Below are positions 10,938 through 24,385 of a DNA stretch of 64,000 nucleotides, piece after piece. The DNA is taken from positions 10,071,320 to 10,135,319 of the forward strand of contig JAGTTD010000007.1 in assembly GCA_018398585.1 (NCBI GenBank). Direction: 5' to 3'. The stretch's first letter is position 1; every line of letters starts with the position of its first letter. Under the pieces are notes generated by a model, which was not told the DNA's origin, ran no database searches, and saw only the letters and a list, made by a program, of their open reading frames with translations. The DNA is from Simmondsia chinensis (taxonomy: Eukaryota > Streptophyta > Magnoliopsida > Caryophyllales > Simmondsiaceae). The position numbers and the translations under genes are program-made.

Positions 10938-12047
10938 GAAGAAACTCCCAAGTTGCGTCCTTCAGAGAGTGTCCTGACCAATGAATTAGGACCCGGGTGG
11001 TAGCAATGCGATGTCAACAGACCAAGCAGCAATCAAGTATAGCAAAGTGGGTGTCTGAACTGTAGGTGGCCACACTGAAGGTAGAGGAATAGTGTGCATA
11101 GGAGGAGAAGGATAGCATTTTAGAAGTGAAACATGGACGGTGTGGTGAATGGAGTCGGAAGCCGACAAATCAAGCTTCTAAGCTACGGGCCCAACACGAT
11201 CAATGATCTTGAAGGGCCCATAATTTCTAGGAGAAAGCTTCTAATGTTGGCGGTACTTGATGCTATGTTGGCGATGTGACCGAAACTTCAACCAAACATA
11301 ATCACCGATCTGAAATTTACAGTCCAAGCAGTGAAGGTCGGCCTACTGTTTCGTGCGGTTGTGGCCGCAGTGAAGGGGATTGCTTAAGCTGAGTAATGGT
11401 AGCCTTGCAAGCAGAGAGAGTGCGTTCAACAACCTCCATGGATGATTCTCTAGGCAAGTACAATTGGTGGGTTGGTGGGAGATGGCCATGTAGAACCTCA
11501 TATGGCGTGGTGTGCACAGCAGAGTGGAAGGTGGTGTTATAGCACTATTCCGCTAAGGGAAACCACTTGCTCCATTCGCGGGGGAACTCCCTGACCATAC
11601 AACGGAGATATGTCTCTAAATACCGGTTAAGAACTTCTGTCTGCCCATCGGATTGGGGGTGGTAGAATGACAAGAAGTTAGTGCCCAACGGGGAAAAAAG
11701 TTCTTGCCAAAAGGTACTAGTAAAAATCGAATCCTGGTCACTGACGATGGAATTGGGAAAACCATGGAGACGATAAATCTGATCAAGGAAGAGCTGAGCC
11801 ACACTAGCGATGGTGTAAGGATGACGCAAAGTAGGGAAGTGCCCATATTTACTAAAACAGTCAACAATAACAAGAATGACTGTGTATCCGGAAGAAGGTG
11901 GCAACCTTTCAATAAAATCCAAGGAAATGCCACTCCAAACCGAGGATGGAATGGGTAGAGGCTGAAGCTGCAAGGGCGAAGCCACTGTCTCATATTTATG
12001 TTGTTGACAAACTAAATAGGAGCAAATATATTTCAACACATTGGTTT
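10938..12047 (-). pseudogene. pol: G1 integrase core and chromodomain-like C-terminus
   Basis: The integrase core at 11545-12039 has the expected DDE layout: D in SLDFIERLPP, D in VSDQDSIF, and E in HPQSDGQTEVLNR. A C-terminal fragment (11317-11517) begins TTPYEVLHGHLPP. A chromodomain-like end near 10925-11000 reads HWSGHSLKDATWEF, the place where chromoviruses carry a targeting module. Integrase joins element cDNA to host DNA in the nucleus. Frames change between the segments, so this is a relic. The N-terminal zinc domain is separated by the CACTA insertion. Confidence 0.85.
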
Positions 12048-12059
12048 CACTACAAAAAA

Positions 12060-12500
12060 AGTGACCATTATCAACAGTAGTATTTTAGGTTCTGTTGGTA
12101 ATGGTTGTACATTACCAACAGCAAAATGTTACTGTTGGTAATGACTCGGAAGGAATAGGAAATGAAAATAATAAAAATCTAGTCCCAACAAAAGTAAATT
12201 TCTATTGGTATTGATATAATCAATCCCAACAGAATAGATTTCTATTGGTATTGACCAGCTCAATACCAACAGAATTCAATACCGACAGAAACAAATTCTG
12301 TTGCTAATGACCAGCTCAATGCCAACATAAATATGTGCTGTTGGTATTGACTAATTTAATACCAGCAGAAATTAGTATTGTTGGTATTGACTAGCTCAAT
12401 GTCTGCAAAAATAAATTTTGTTGGTATTAACTATATCATTACCAAATAAAATAAATTTTGTTGGTATTGACTAAATTAGTACCAATAGATGTACTTATCA
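12060..12500. repeat. CACTA left subterminal repeat array
   Basis: Repeated alternation of CTGTTGGTA-like and TACCAACAGAA-like words about 20-45 bp apart in both orientations. In En/Spm elements such subterminal arrays bind the element's own regulatory protein and are needed for excision; I infer the same role here from position and pattern only. Confidence 0.8.
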
Positions 12501-12985
12501 ATAAACAAAATTTGGAAAAATTAGTAATTATAAAAAATTTTATTAGAGCAATTTAGATATTAATGCCGTAAAGTTTGATATATCAATTTTATAGTGCCTT
12601 TTGTGAAATAATTTTTTAGTTAAAAACATAATTAAAAAATAGTTTAAATAACAATCTGTATTGGTGTAAGTAGGTCCCATTTTTATTCTTTCTTACCATT
12701 ATTTAGATGATTTTATAAAATATACATAACTTGCTGTATTAAAATATTATTTCATAAAATTTATGAACTAAAAACTTAGTACACTAAACCTCATACTAGT
12801 AATAAGTTATAATTGAACATGTATTTTAAATAATTTAACTTTAAATAATAATAATATTTTCAAAAATTTTTTATTTTCCCTCTTCACTTTCATTGTCCCT
12901 CCACTCTTTAATTTTATTTACTTATTTTATTTTTATATGTATACTTTACTTATTACCAAATTCTAATATTTACTTACGTATCCCT

Positions 12986-13420
12986 CACTACAAAAAATAT
13001 GACCAATACTAACAAAAATTAAAATATCCTGTCGGAATTGAGTGATCAATACTAACAGTCATGGGTGTTGATGGTAATAAATATGTAATTTATTTTATAT
13101 AGTGTGAAAAATATATTTTCCAACAAAAAAAATAGTGTCCGTTGGTATTAATTAGATCAATACCAACAGAGTTCTTTACTAATAGACAAATTTGTTGTTA
13201 ATAATATATTTGAATTGCTAACAGATTCATTACTAACAAACAAGCTCGTTAGTTTTGTCCAATAACCATCACCAACAGGCAAAATTATATTACTAACAAA
13301 TAAATTATTAGTATTGAGCCAATACTAATAGAGACATTTACCAACAAACAAATTTATTGCTAATATTATTTTTACAATATTAAAAGAATCATTACCAACA
13401 AACAAAGTTATTAGTTTTAA
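12986..13420. repeat. second, internal CACTA-type terminus with its own subterminal array
   Basis: CACTACAAAAAATATGACC at 12986 repeats the outer left terminus (12048), and a second block of AACAGA/TACCAACA words follows to about 13420. The stretch between the arrays (12500-12985) is AT-rich filler. This could be a tandem duplication of the end, or the end of an older related element overrun by the outer one. Confidence 0.7.
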
Positions 13421-16400
13421 ATTATAAAAATTAATAGTATTTAATTTGTTTTTACTCAATTTTTATTTTTCCTCTTAATTTATATTTCCCCCTTTAATTT
13501 TTCCTCTTTCTTCTCAAAATTTTATTTGCCCTCTCAAAATTTCCCCCCAATACTTAATTCTAACCTAAAATTTTCCCCCCCGGTATACTTATAAGCCTAT
13601 CCTAAAACACTAATTAACCCTCTCCCGCTCTGTCTCCAGCGACCCCCACTCTCCCGCTCTGTCTCCAGCTCCCCACTCTCCCGCTCGACCACCAATCTCG
13701 CCGCCGCTGCTCTGCCGCAGGTCGTCCGTTCTCACCCTTCGACTCGAGAGCCACCATGCCCGCCACCGCTGCTCTGCCGTCCGTTCGTCTAGTCCCCTGG
13801 TTCTACGCCCTAAATTTCCGGTATTAAACAAGAATGTTTTATGTACATTTTACATTTTATTTTGTTTAAAACATGTAAATTTATTATATGAGACATGAAT
13901 TTGCTGAAATTTATCTTGATTGTGCTTGTTGTTGAGTAGATTTGTGGTGGGAGGTTGTTAGTGTTGCTTATTGAGGAGGTTTGGGTTTGGATTGTGTTGT
14001 TACTTCTTATTTTTTTGATTTTAGTATATTTGCCATGCATATTTCAGGTTTTTAGTTATTAGTTTGGTTTACAACTTTCATATTTTAGTGTAAATTTGAT
14101 TTGATTTTGATACAATCCTTACAACTAAGTTGAAAATTAGAGAAAATGAAACTTAAATCATAACCTAGGGTTTTAAGGCTTTAAATTGTGATAAGAAGTG
14201 AATTTTGATGAGAATAGAAGAGATCGAGAAGATAGATAGAAGTAAAATCAATAGAATTTGATGAGAAGAAGATAGGTTTAGATGACAAGAATTAGATGAT
14301 AAAAAGTATCTTGAACTTATGGGATTGGATTGGTGTACACTATAAAGATTATTTAAATTAGATTTAGTGGCCAATTTAGGATTTTAGTACAAGTGGGGCT
14401 TGACCATCTCCTCGGTGACAAATATAAGATAGGGTATAATTAATGCAAATTGATAGTTTGAGGGTTGCGTTTGATAAAATTAGAAGTTATTTGTTTACTT
14501 TTTCAAACTATAATACTTTTGGGGATATGGGATTTAGTGCTTACCCTTCGTTTAATTCTTTGCATGGATGCATTATTACTTTCGATTATTGACCAAATTT
14601 TGTTGTTGTTCTATTGTTGACTTATGAGTGCTTACACATGAAGTGGTTTGTGCATGTACTGTGGAATAAAATAAAAGTTATTACATTACATAACAATCAT
14701 TAATTAGCAATTGTTTCATGATGATGGCCTCCACAACACATATTCCAGTATCAAAATACATGAATTAATGAAGAAAAATGATAAAAATAACAAAAAATCA
14801 GCAAAAAAAAACCCAAAAACATCAAAAAACTGGGCTGTTGACAGTGTACAACTAGCCAAATTCGACCCTTTCTTTCACTTGATTTTTTTGAGTTTTTTTA
14901 TCTGAAAACTTGATGATTCTACTCCTTGCAATATCCTCTATTTATACTAGCAGGATTGGGATTACAAAAACTTCAAAAAAACCTCCAAAATCAGCTCCCA
15001 TTGGAGCTTCATGAGGCATATCTGCATATCTGCAGATCTCCTTGATTTTTGGCCATTTTCTTGATTTTTTTTCCACACTCTACCTCCCAAATTCTGCACC
15101 AAAACATTATCTTAATGTTGTGTGATGTTTGTACAATGAATTATGTAAAAAAAATCGAGTTTTAATTGGCAAAATGCAAGTTGTCTTTGAAAAACAGAGT
15201 TTTGCCGCCCATGATCTGCAAGCTGCCTTCTAGCTCGATTTTCTTAATTTTTTCACGAAATCCTCCACCCAAATATTACATTTACATGTTAACAAGGTGT
15301 TAAATAACTTATTTAAGCTTTGGTGTTAAATAAAACTAGCAAGATTTAGTATAAAATTGGTGTTTTTGAAAGAAAGTAGCAAAATCGTCAAAACCGAGTG
15401 AAATCGAGCAAAATCTTCCATTGCTCTTCGCTCACGGCTCTTCTCTCTCTGTTTGCACCTCTCCCTCTCTTTTTTCATTCACGTTTTCATTAGTTTTTCA
15501 TTGATTTTTGTTGATTTTTCATATTGCTGTTGATTATGTCTTGAAATTGAACCCGAGACATTGTTTTAAGGTTAAAGAATGGGTCGATTTTAAGTTTAAA
15601 GAATGGGCCGATTTTAAGTTTAAAGAATGGGTCGATTTTAAGTTTAAAGAATGGGTCGATTTCTTCTTTTTGTGAAAATAAACCCTAATTAACTTATATC
15701 ACTATTTTTCTTGGGTTACTCTTTATTTTTGTTAATTTAAGTTAAAATAGCTCCCAAAGTATAAAACCAACATTGGTGTTGACCTCTCAAGGTTGCCCTT
15801 TTCTCCTTTTGTGATAAGCTTATATCAATTGGTTGTAAATTTGAGTTATGGATTTCAGTTGTTTGAATTGAACGTATTTGACCTTTGTGGCAGTATGTTA
15901 AGTTTATGATATGCAATCTAGTTAGTTAAGCTAGAACCTTGCTTGGTTGGGTGTGAATTTCATAATTTTTGGAGTAACGTTCCAACTTATATGAACTTTG
16001 AATTGAATTTCACGGGTTAAATTCTATTCTGATAACGTATTTGTAAAATAACTCTAGATTAGACTGTCAACCACTAGGTTAATATTTTTGAAAAATTTAA
16101 TGCTCTAAAGCTAAACTGGGATGTTATCAAATGGTTGAGAAAGATTTGAGGCCTTAGTTGCTGATTTCATAGTTGATAATTTCATAACATATGACTTCGA
16201 GCTCAAATATAAAAATTTAGCTAAAAAGTTATGTTTTGGTAATTGGTATTGGAATATCATGTTGAGCATTTTGGCATGTCTAATCACTTTTCTCTATTTA
16301 TTATTTTTTAGAATTAGTTGAAATGTTGTGAAATACCTTGGATTAGTATTCTATTATTTCAGTTAGGCCTTCAAATAAGTGCCCTAAGCTAAGCCTTTTT

Positions 16401-18620
16401 ATAGTTCATCGAATACTTACTGATTGGTTTATTAGCATAGCAACTTTCTATGTTCTTCATATGTTTTTTGTCATTATGAAAGTTTATGAGCATAGTGTGT
16501 ATGATTTTTTTAGGATACGGGGTTAAATTAACAAATTTCGATAGGTTTGTGCAAGTAATCTACTCTCTATATGTTATCTCTTGTTCTTTTATCAACAACT
16601 ACATTAAAATGTGAAACATCCATGGGCTCTTCGAGATATGTTTTAGTCTCTAGAGTTTTGAAACTATGCTCTAAATACCTACTTCTAATTTTCCATCATG
16701 TCTTGCTTTCATTTTGTTATACAAGAAATGATTTGCCTATGTTCTTTGACATGGCACTCAGAACCATGTAAGTTTCTGAGACTTAATTTAGTGCAAATGT
16801 AATGGCCATTTGATTCCATGGTTATAATTCTTATGTCCACTAAACGATTCTTAGAAACTAAGGTACATATGTATTGGGCATTTGTTTCTAGTGAATTTGA
16901 TTTCCTGCTTCAAAATCTTTTTGATGAACCATTGTTACATAAAGTATAATTTTGTATATTTCAACGATCAGTTGTGCTTTATTCCCTTGCTTCCAAAGAA
17001 CTATTTTTCTTGAATAAGTGCTGAGGTTTCTTTTTGCTGTTATTCTGAATTTGGTATATGCTCTTGTTTCTTGTTATTCATCTTGAATTAATTATCTTGT
17101 AGGTCTTGTTGACAGGGTTTAGAAGCCTTCCACCACTTTTTGAAGCAACTCCTAGTGACGTTCATGGATTAACATTAGCATGTAAGTATATTAACTAGTA
17201 TTTCTGCGATATAATTGAGTCAATCATATTGAGTGGATCATTTATTTGGCGTTTTTATTCTTTTTGTGATATGATTGAGTGAATCATATTGACTATTGTT
17301 GCTTCTTAGAAACATTTTCTCCATTGGACTCAAATTTAGGTAACTCTGAAATGTACTGTAAATAGTTATAATGAAATAGATGTACTCAAGGTAGTTATGT
17401 GTCACTTGTGTTTAATTTGATGCCAAGGAGAAACCTAGTGATATGTTGGTTGTGTTTATTCCCTGTTTAAGAAGCCATTGTTTTGGAAAATGTATTTCGC
17501 AAGTTCGTGAATATAGGCATCCAAGCAAACTGTTGTATAGTTTGGTGGATTTTGATAGATTACAAATCCTTTTGCTTCATATGTTTGATACATTTGAAGC
17601 TAAATAGGGTTTGCAAATAAAGATTTTCAAATATGTTTGTGTCTGCTAGACCATGTGGGAGTTTACTTTTGAAACTGTCTATACATAACTGGTTTTTGAT
17701 GCGGATATATATATATATATATCAATTGTTTGTGTGTATGTTTGACGTTTTCGATGTATTTATAAAGTAGAATGAATTCATTTTTCATGTGATAATACTG
17801 TAGTTTGGTGAACATTTCTTGGGAGACAACTGTATTTGAGGGAAATATACATTGACATTATTGATGCTTATGAGTTAATAACCATATTAATTGGGAGCTC
17901 ACATTCTTATGATTGTTTACCAATGAATAGCTCTAGAATGCATATGAATTTGCATGAGTTAGTACATGATGCTTATAAGTTAAAAGATGTAAAGGAAATC
18001 ATGACATACTTCTTTCCAAATTCAGATATAGGAGTTGAACTTTCTATTACACTATGCAAATATGAATGTTTTAGTGTCATAATATACTCCAATAGAAAGT
18101 CGTGTTCTCTATTTACTAAGGAAATCCTTATGATGTTGTGTATAAGCTCTATGACAATGTTTTAGTGTAATAATTTGCCTTTATGCTAAAAAATTGTGAT
18201 CGAGCTTATGTTGTTGTTTAATGTCTCTATTGGTCATTGTCATAGGAAAATGGAAGATCATTGGATGATGAGCTTAATCGCGAATGTGAAGAGGAAGATT
18301 TGCCGATGAAGATTATGTGTTGGAAGATATATGATGTTGGTTATTCTTGTTGTAGGCAAATTACTTAGAACTTTTTGGTAGATGATAGATTTTTCTTTTT
18401 AGCTATTTGTACTAGTTAGACTAGATTTTGGATGGAGTTGTAGATTTGTATTGGATGCTTTGCTTTTGTTGTGGATTAAACATGAATGGAGTTGTATACA
18501 TTTTGGATGCAATGATAGATTTGATTATATAAATTGGTAAATTATTGTGACGAGGTAATGCCACCCCCAAATTATGTTTTTGACGTAGAGAGTAGCAATA
18601 TGAAATTATTGTTGGTAATA
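13421..18620 (+). other. CACTA interior with exon-like islands, no transposase recognised
   Basis: Mostly AT-rich, intron-like sequence with a few islands that resemble exons. A GC-rich pyrimidine block at 13615-13805 contains an ATG in good context (13756). A short tract at 17104-17181 is bounded by TTGTAG and GTAAGT. An acidic frame at 18245-18370 includes NRECEEEDLPMK. A triplicated AAAGAATGGGTCGATTTTAAGTT unit lies at 15570-15660, and a (TA)n run at 17707-17720. The islands could be the element's own gene or a captured host gene. I recognise no domain. Confidence 0.4.
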
Positions 18621-18629
18621 ACAAAATAA

Positions 18630-19005
18630 GTCTTTGGTAGCATACCTTTTGCCAATAAATATTGTTTTGTCGGTAAAACTTTTACCAACAGAAAATTTTT
18701 TGTTGGTATATCATTTACCAATAAAGAATTTGTTATTGGTAATATCCTTTACCAATAGAAAATATTTTGTTGGTAATATGCTTTACCAACAAAAAGCTTT
18801 TGTTGGTATAACTTTTACCAACAAATAAATAATTGTAGCTATTGTAGAGGTATTACCAACAACTTTAAATTTCTGTTGGTAAAGCCTTTAGCAACAGTGG
18901 CAATACCAACAGTGTACTAACAAATCGATTTCTGTTGGTAAAGCCTTTACCAACAAAAAAATTGCCATTGCCAACAATAATCATGTTGTTAGTAGTAATC
19001 ATTTT
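18630..19005. repeat. CACTA right subterminal repeat array
   Basis: Tight arrays of TTTACCAACAGAAA / TTTGTTGGTAAA words, many of them palindromic pairs spaced 20-40 bp apart. They mirror the left array and run up to the right CACTA terminus. Confidence 0.85.
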
Positions 19006-19015
19006 TTTTGTAGTG

Positions 19016-20938
19016 TTTTGAGCCCTCGCCAAGAAAACACTAAAGAAATCCACCTATGAGTAGCATTGACGCCTAAATGACCACCTTATGCCAAAGCATG
19101 TAGCCACGAAAGAACGAGCCCACATAAAGATGTGTCATTACTAACCAGTAATCAACCACGATAACGTAAGAGGTCCTGCTACCATAAAAACATGACAAAG
19201 ACAATTAGTCGGCCCATTTATCGGAAATAGCTCGAGCTAAGAATGGGTCGTTGGTCCAAGATTGACGAAGGCGGGAATCAAAATCCGATGAAATTGAGGA
19301 CACGGCCATACACAAACTTTGGAGCTAGATAACTAAGAGAGGGTGTTAGCCACTTGATTCTCAGTGCCCTTCTTGTAAACAATATTGTAGCCAAAGCCGA
19401 TCAGACGAGACAGCCTAAAATACTGAAATGTGGTTGATAACTTTTGTTCTAACGCGTATTTAAGGCTCTGTTGGTCACTATAGATATTAAAATACCGAGT
19501 GGCGAGGTATGGCTGCCACTTGTCGATGGCTAACACAACTGCCAAAAGGTCTCATTCATAGATAGTCATCGATTGATGCTTCGGAGTGAGTTTATGGCTA
19601 ATATAAGCAATCGGTCGACCATCTTGCATTAAAACAGAACCAATGCCAGAACCAAAGGCATCAATTTCGATAACAAATGATTTCTTAAAATCAAGTAGAG
19701 TAAGAACTGGTGCCAACATAAGAGCGTGTTTTAGCCGGAAGAAGGATCTTGCGGCCTCAGGTGTCTAGAGAAAGCTACTTTTGAGCAGTAGATTAGTGAG
19801 ACGACAAGAAATCAAACCATATTGAGCAATAAATAGGAAATAATACCCAGATAGGCCGAGAAAGCCATGGAGTTATTTCACATTCATGGGACGAGGCCAT
19901 TCAGCCATAGCCTGTAACTTTTTCGGGTAGGTCGAGACACCATCACCTGAAACAAAGTGCCCCAAGTACTCTATGCGGTGGACAATGAACGAACACTTAT
20001 TCTTGTGGACAGTAAATTGATTGTTACGAAGAACCACGAGAACAAGGCATAGGTGTTCACAGTGATCGGCCGAAGTCGAGCTATAGATGAGAATATCATC
20101 AACAAAGACGAGAACAAAGCACCAACAAATGATTCATGATGCTCTGCAATGTACAAGGGATGTTGGAGAATCAGAACGGTATAAAAGTGAATTTGTAATG
20201 GCCAGAGTGAATATGAAGCTTGGTCTTCAGAATGTCCTCAATTGACATCCGAATTTGCCAATAATCGGGTTTCAAGTTGATTTTGAAGAAGAAAAAGGCA
20301 CCACACAACTTGTCGAGCTACTCTTCCACAATCGAAATTAGAAATTTGTCTTAATTGTCATTTTATTGAGGATGTGATCATCAACACATACGCACCATGA
20401 CCAGTCTTTCTTTCTAACTAAAACAAACAACAAAGCGAAAGACGAGGAACTGTTTTGAATAACCCCGGCATCTAACATCTCAGCCACCAATTACTCAATA
20501 ATGTCCTTTTGAAACATCAAATAACGATGAGGACGTAGATTCATATGGTTGCTACCATCATGTAATGGGATACGAAGATCGAAATTGGGTCAAGAAGGGG
20601 GTAACTGCTGGCTGTCATCGAAAATTGCAGAAAGTTCATGAAGTAGCTATTGCAAGTCGATTAGGTCATGAGCTAAGTAATCAGTATGATCAATTGATCC
20701 TAAACAATGATGAAGCATGAGGCGCAGTGAGTCGTATAGCAAATAAGGAAACGAGTTGAAATAGTAAGTGGTGAATGGTAGTGTCAGATACAGTCTTGAC
20801 ATTGGAATTGCGGAGGCCATGTAGAATAATACGCCAACCCTTAAATGTAAATTCAATAACTAGCTCACAAAAGTCCCACAGAACTTTGCATAAAACTGTG
20901 CAACTAATGGATACTAAGAACCATGTCCTAACTAGATA
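19016..20938 (-). pseudogene. pol: G1 RT, RNase H and start of integrase
   Basis: On the minus strand the RT catalytic block reads VLVFVDDILIYS (about 20080-20120), with both catalytic aspartates kept. It is followed by a typical FLGLSGYY connection (19850s) and RNase H at 19333-19545 (VVLAIDKWQPYL, SDQQSLKYALEQ, KKGTENQVANTLS). The integrase zinc region begins near 19100 (GGHLGVNATH) and is cut by the CACTA element at 19015. The N-terminal RT part (20160-20640) is recognisable but full of stops. The protease to RT linker lies at 20650-20938, next to the LINE. Confidence 0.85.
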
Positions 20939-21248
20939 GAGGAATGAGTACAACAACAACAACAGTCCCAGTGCCTTGCGGCTCCGCAGAAAGCAGGGTC
21001 TGGGGAGGGTGGTGTACGCAGCCTTATCCCTTCCGGGTGGAAAGGAGGCTGTTTCCGAGGACCCCCAACCTGAAGTAATTGAGTGCCTGCAAATAAACCA
21101 CCAATTAATTACCCATGAATTATGAGGAAAAAGAAGAAGAAGAAACAAAAAAAAGAGAAAGAAGAAGAAGAAGAGGAAGAAGACGAAGCATGATCGGAGA
21201 CTAAACTAGCCTAAGGGTCTTAAACTACCGGTCCCTCCCCGCACTAAT

Positions 21249-24179
21249 CTACTCTGCCACCTCTGCTACCCTTATGCTAGCCCTCCATCGTGCCCTATCT
21301 GAGGCCATCTCCTCTCTCAGGATTAGGTGGGTTAGGTCGTGACGGATCGTCTCCAGCCAACTCTTCTTTGGTCTGCCCCTCCCTCTTCTGCCTAGCGTCG
21401 TGTGAAGCTGTTCACACCTCCTGACTAGGGTTGTACTCGGTCTCCTTCTAATATGTCCAAACCATCTTAGGCGGTGCTCCCTTATTTTATCCTCGATCGA
21501 GGCTACACCCAACTTTCCTCGTATCACATCATTCCTAATCCTATCCTTCCTTATGTGACCACACATCCAACGTAACATCCTCATCTCTGCCACCTTCATC
21601 CTCTGCGTTTGATTTTGTTTCATTTGTGGACACTCTGCCCCATATAGCATAGCCGGTCTTACTACCGTCCTATAGTATTTTCCCTTTAACTTTAGTGGGA
21701 ACTTTCTATCACACAACACCCCTGATGCCATCCTCCACTTCTGCCAGCCTACTTTAATCATGTTGCTGACATCCTCATCCACTTCACCATTCTGGTGTAT
21801 CATGGATCCCAGATATTTGAAGTTCTCCTTACTCGGTACGGTTTCTGATTCGATCTTAACCTCCTCTGTGCTAGTTGCGGTGGATTGGTCGAATTTGAAT
21901 TCCACATACTCGGTCTTAGATCTGCTAATCCTTAAACCCCTCGATTCTAAAGCACCTCTCCACAATTCCAGCTTCTCGTTTATGTTCGCTCGAGATTCCC
22001 CTACCAGAACTATCTCATCTGTAAAAAGCATACACCAAGGTACCTCCCCTTAGATGTGTCTAGTGAGCTCATCCATCACTAGAATGAACAGGAAGGGACT
22101 CAAGGCAGAGCCCTGGTGCACCCCAACTGTAATAGGGAAAGTATCTGTCTCCTCTTCCCCTGTGCGCTCATTAGTATGTGCCTCTTGATACATGTCCCTA
22201 ATGACCCGAATATAAGGCAATGGGATGCCTCTCCTACCCAACACCCTCCACAGTACTTTTCTTGGCACTCTATCATATGCTTTCTCCAAATCAATGAAGA
22301 CCATGTGGAGATCCTTTTGTCTCTCCCTATATTGCTCTATCGTTCTCCGTAAGAGATGAATGGCTTCCATTGTTGACCTCCCAGGTATGAACCCAAACTG
22401 GTTTTCGGTCACTTCCGTCCGTTGTCTTAGTCTCCTTTCTATGATTCACTCCCACAACTTGAGGGTGTGACTCATTAGTTTGATCCCCCGGTAATTGGCA
22501 CAGCTTTGGATGTCGCCCTTGTTCTTGTAGATTGGGACCAGTGTGCTCTTCCGCCATTCGTCCGGCATTTTGTTCCCCATAAAGATTTGGTTAAAGAGTT
22601 TAGTCAGCCAGCTAATGCCCCTCTGTCCGAGGCATTTTCATGCCTCAATGGGTATCCCATCTGGACCAACTGCTCTTCCCCTGCCCATATGTTTTAGGAC
22701 GTCCTTGATCTCCTCTGGGGTAATTCGCTCGCAATAGCATTCGTTCTGATCCTACCCCGTTGTCGGGAGATCCCCTAGAGCTATCTCTGTGCTTCCCTGG
22801 CTGTTGAACAGATCGTGGAAATAGGTTTTCCACCTAGCTCTAATTAGATGCCCTTCCACTAGCACCTGTCCATCTTCATCATTTATGCATTTCACTTGCT
22901 CCAAGTCCCTCGTCCTCCTCTCTCTTGCTCTGGCGATCTTGTATATATCTTTGGCTCCCTCCTTAGTATACAGCCTCTTGTAAAACATCTCATAGGCTCT
23001 TGATTTTGCCTCACTGACTGCTTTCTTTGCTTCCTTCTTAGCCTGTTGATATTGCCGTCTCGTCTCTACTACGCTCCCACTCCTTAAACAAATCTCGTTT
23101 CTCCTTAATCCTCCGTTGGACTTCCTCACCCCACCACCAGGACTCTCTGTTGATCATTGCCCCACCTTTTGACTCTCCCAGGACTTTGCCTGCCAGTCCC
23201 CTAATCTTTTGGGCCATTTCGTTCCACATTCGGTTTGTGTGTCCCTCCCCATCCCAATCGAGCTCCAAATCCGCTCTTTCCTTGTAAGCTCTATATTTTT
23301 CTCCCTTCAAATCCCTCCATCGGGTATGTGTCTGAATGTATTTCCTACTTCTTCTGACCCTCTTCCTGACCTTGACATCCGCGCACACCACCCGATGTTG
23401 TTTAGACAGGTCCTCTCCTCGGATGACCTTGCAGTCCCTGCATTCTCTTTGTGCCCTTTTCCTCAGTAGTATGTAATCAATCTGCGTCCTCGCCCCTCCA
23501 CTTTGATACGTGATGAGATGCTTGTCACGCTTTTTGAAGATGGTGTTCGCAATTGTTAGGTCATAGGTGGCCGCAAAATCTAGAAGAGATTTCCCCTCTG
23601 CGTTCCTAGTTCCAAATCCAAATCCCCCATGGTGTGGCGCGTATCCATCCTCTGTCGCGCCAACATGCCCATTGAAATCCCCGCCAATCACCACTTGTTC
23701 GGCTTGTGGTATGCTTTGCATCATTTTGTCCAGCTCCTCCCAAAATGTAGCCGTCTCATCCTCTGGTAGTCCCATCTGTGGTGCATAGGCACTGATGATG
23801 TTCCATACCTCCCTATCTATTATCATCTTAATGCCTATGATCCTATCCCCGTCCTTGACACTTCGACTACTTTGTCCCTAAGACTGTTATCAACGATAAT
23901 GCCCACTCCATTCCTCTCTCTGGTTTTGCCCGAATACCACAATTTATATCCTTGCACATCCCTTGCCTTCGTGCCCACCCATTTAGTCTCCTGCGGGCAA
24001 AGGATGTTGATCCTTCTTTTCATTATCATTTGGACCAAATCATCGTTCTTCTGTGACAACGTCCCGATATTTAATGTCCCTATTCTTAGGTTTCCCTCCC
24101 TCTTTGGCTTCACTCTCCTCCTCCCCACCCGCTGTATAGATGGCCTCACATTCTGAGTTCCATATCTAGTATCGTTCAT
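21249..24179 (-). pseudogene. RTE LINE ORF: AP endonuclease and reverse transcriptase
   Basis: The endonuclease starts near 24090 (RIGTLNIGTLSQ), with catalytic residues visible in NIGTL, QETKW, GGDFNGHVG, TQIDYIL and KQHRVV. RT follows with [31 protein letters not shown] and [13 protein letters not shown] (22050-22412), then a C-terminal region with YLGSMIHQNGEVDEDV and LRWFGHIRRRP. The expected FADD catalytic motif reads FTDE, so the second aspartate is lost. There are frameshifts near 23830 and 23130-23040 and a stop between 22031 and 22050. In life the protein nicks target DNA and copies LINE RNA there. About 975 codons long. Confidence 0.92.
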
Positions 24180-24385
24180 GCAACGTTTTCCCTATATATA
24201 TGTCCACTATCAAGACGAAAATGAAAATATAAAATAAATGAAATACATAAAATAACTATAAATAAATAAAACTAAAAATAAATAAAAAGTAAAATAAATA
24301 AAATGAATAGAAATAAATATACCACTACTCACGAAAGCAAATGAAGTAGAAAGGAGTAGAACTCAAACCTGGGGCCGACCAATTT

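Larger units (their letters stand above)
12048..19015. mobile_element. CACTA (En/Spm-type) DNA transposon
   Basis: The left end is CACTACAAAAAAA and the right end TTTTTTTTGTAGTG, giving inverted CACTA termini. The 3-bp TSD TTT (12045-12047 and 19016-19018) is the CACTA standard. Both ends carry dense subterminal repeats built on CTGTTGGTA/TACCAACAG. I found no transposase motif in the 6,968 bp, so it is probably non-autonomous. It disrupts the integrase zinc-binding region of G1, which reads on across the insertion. Confidence 0.93.
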
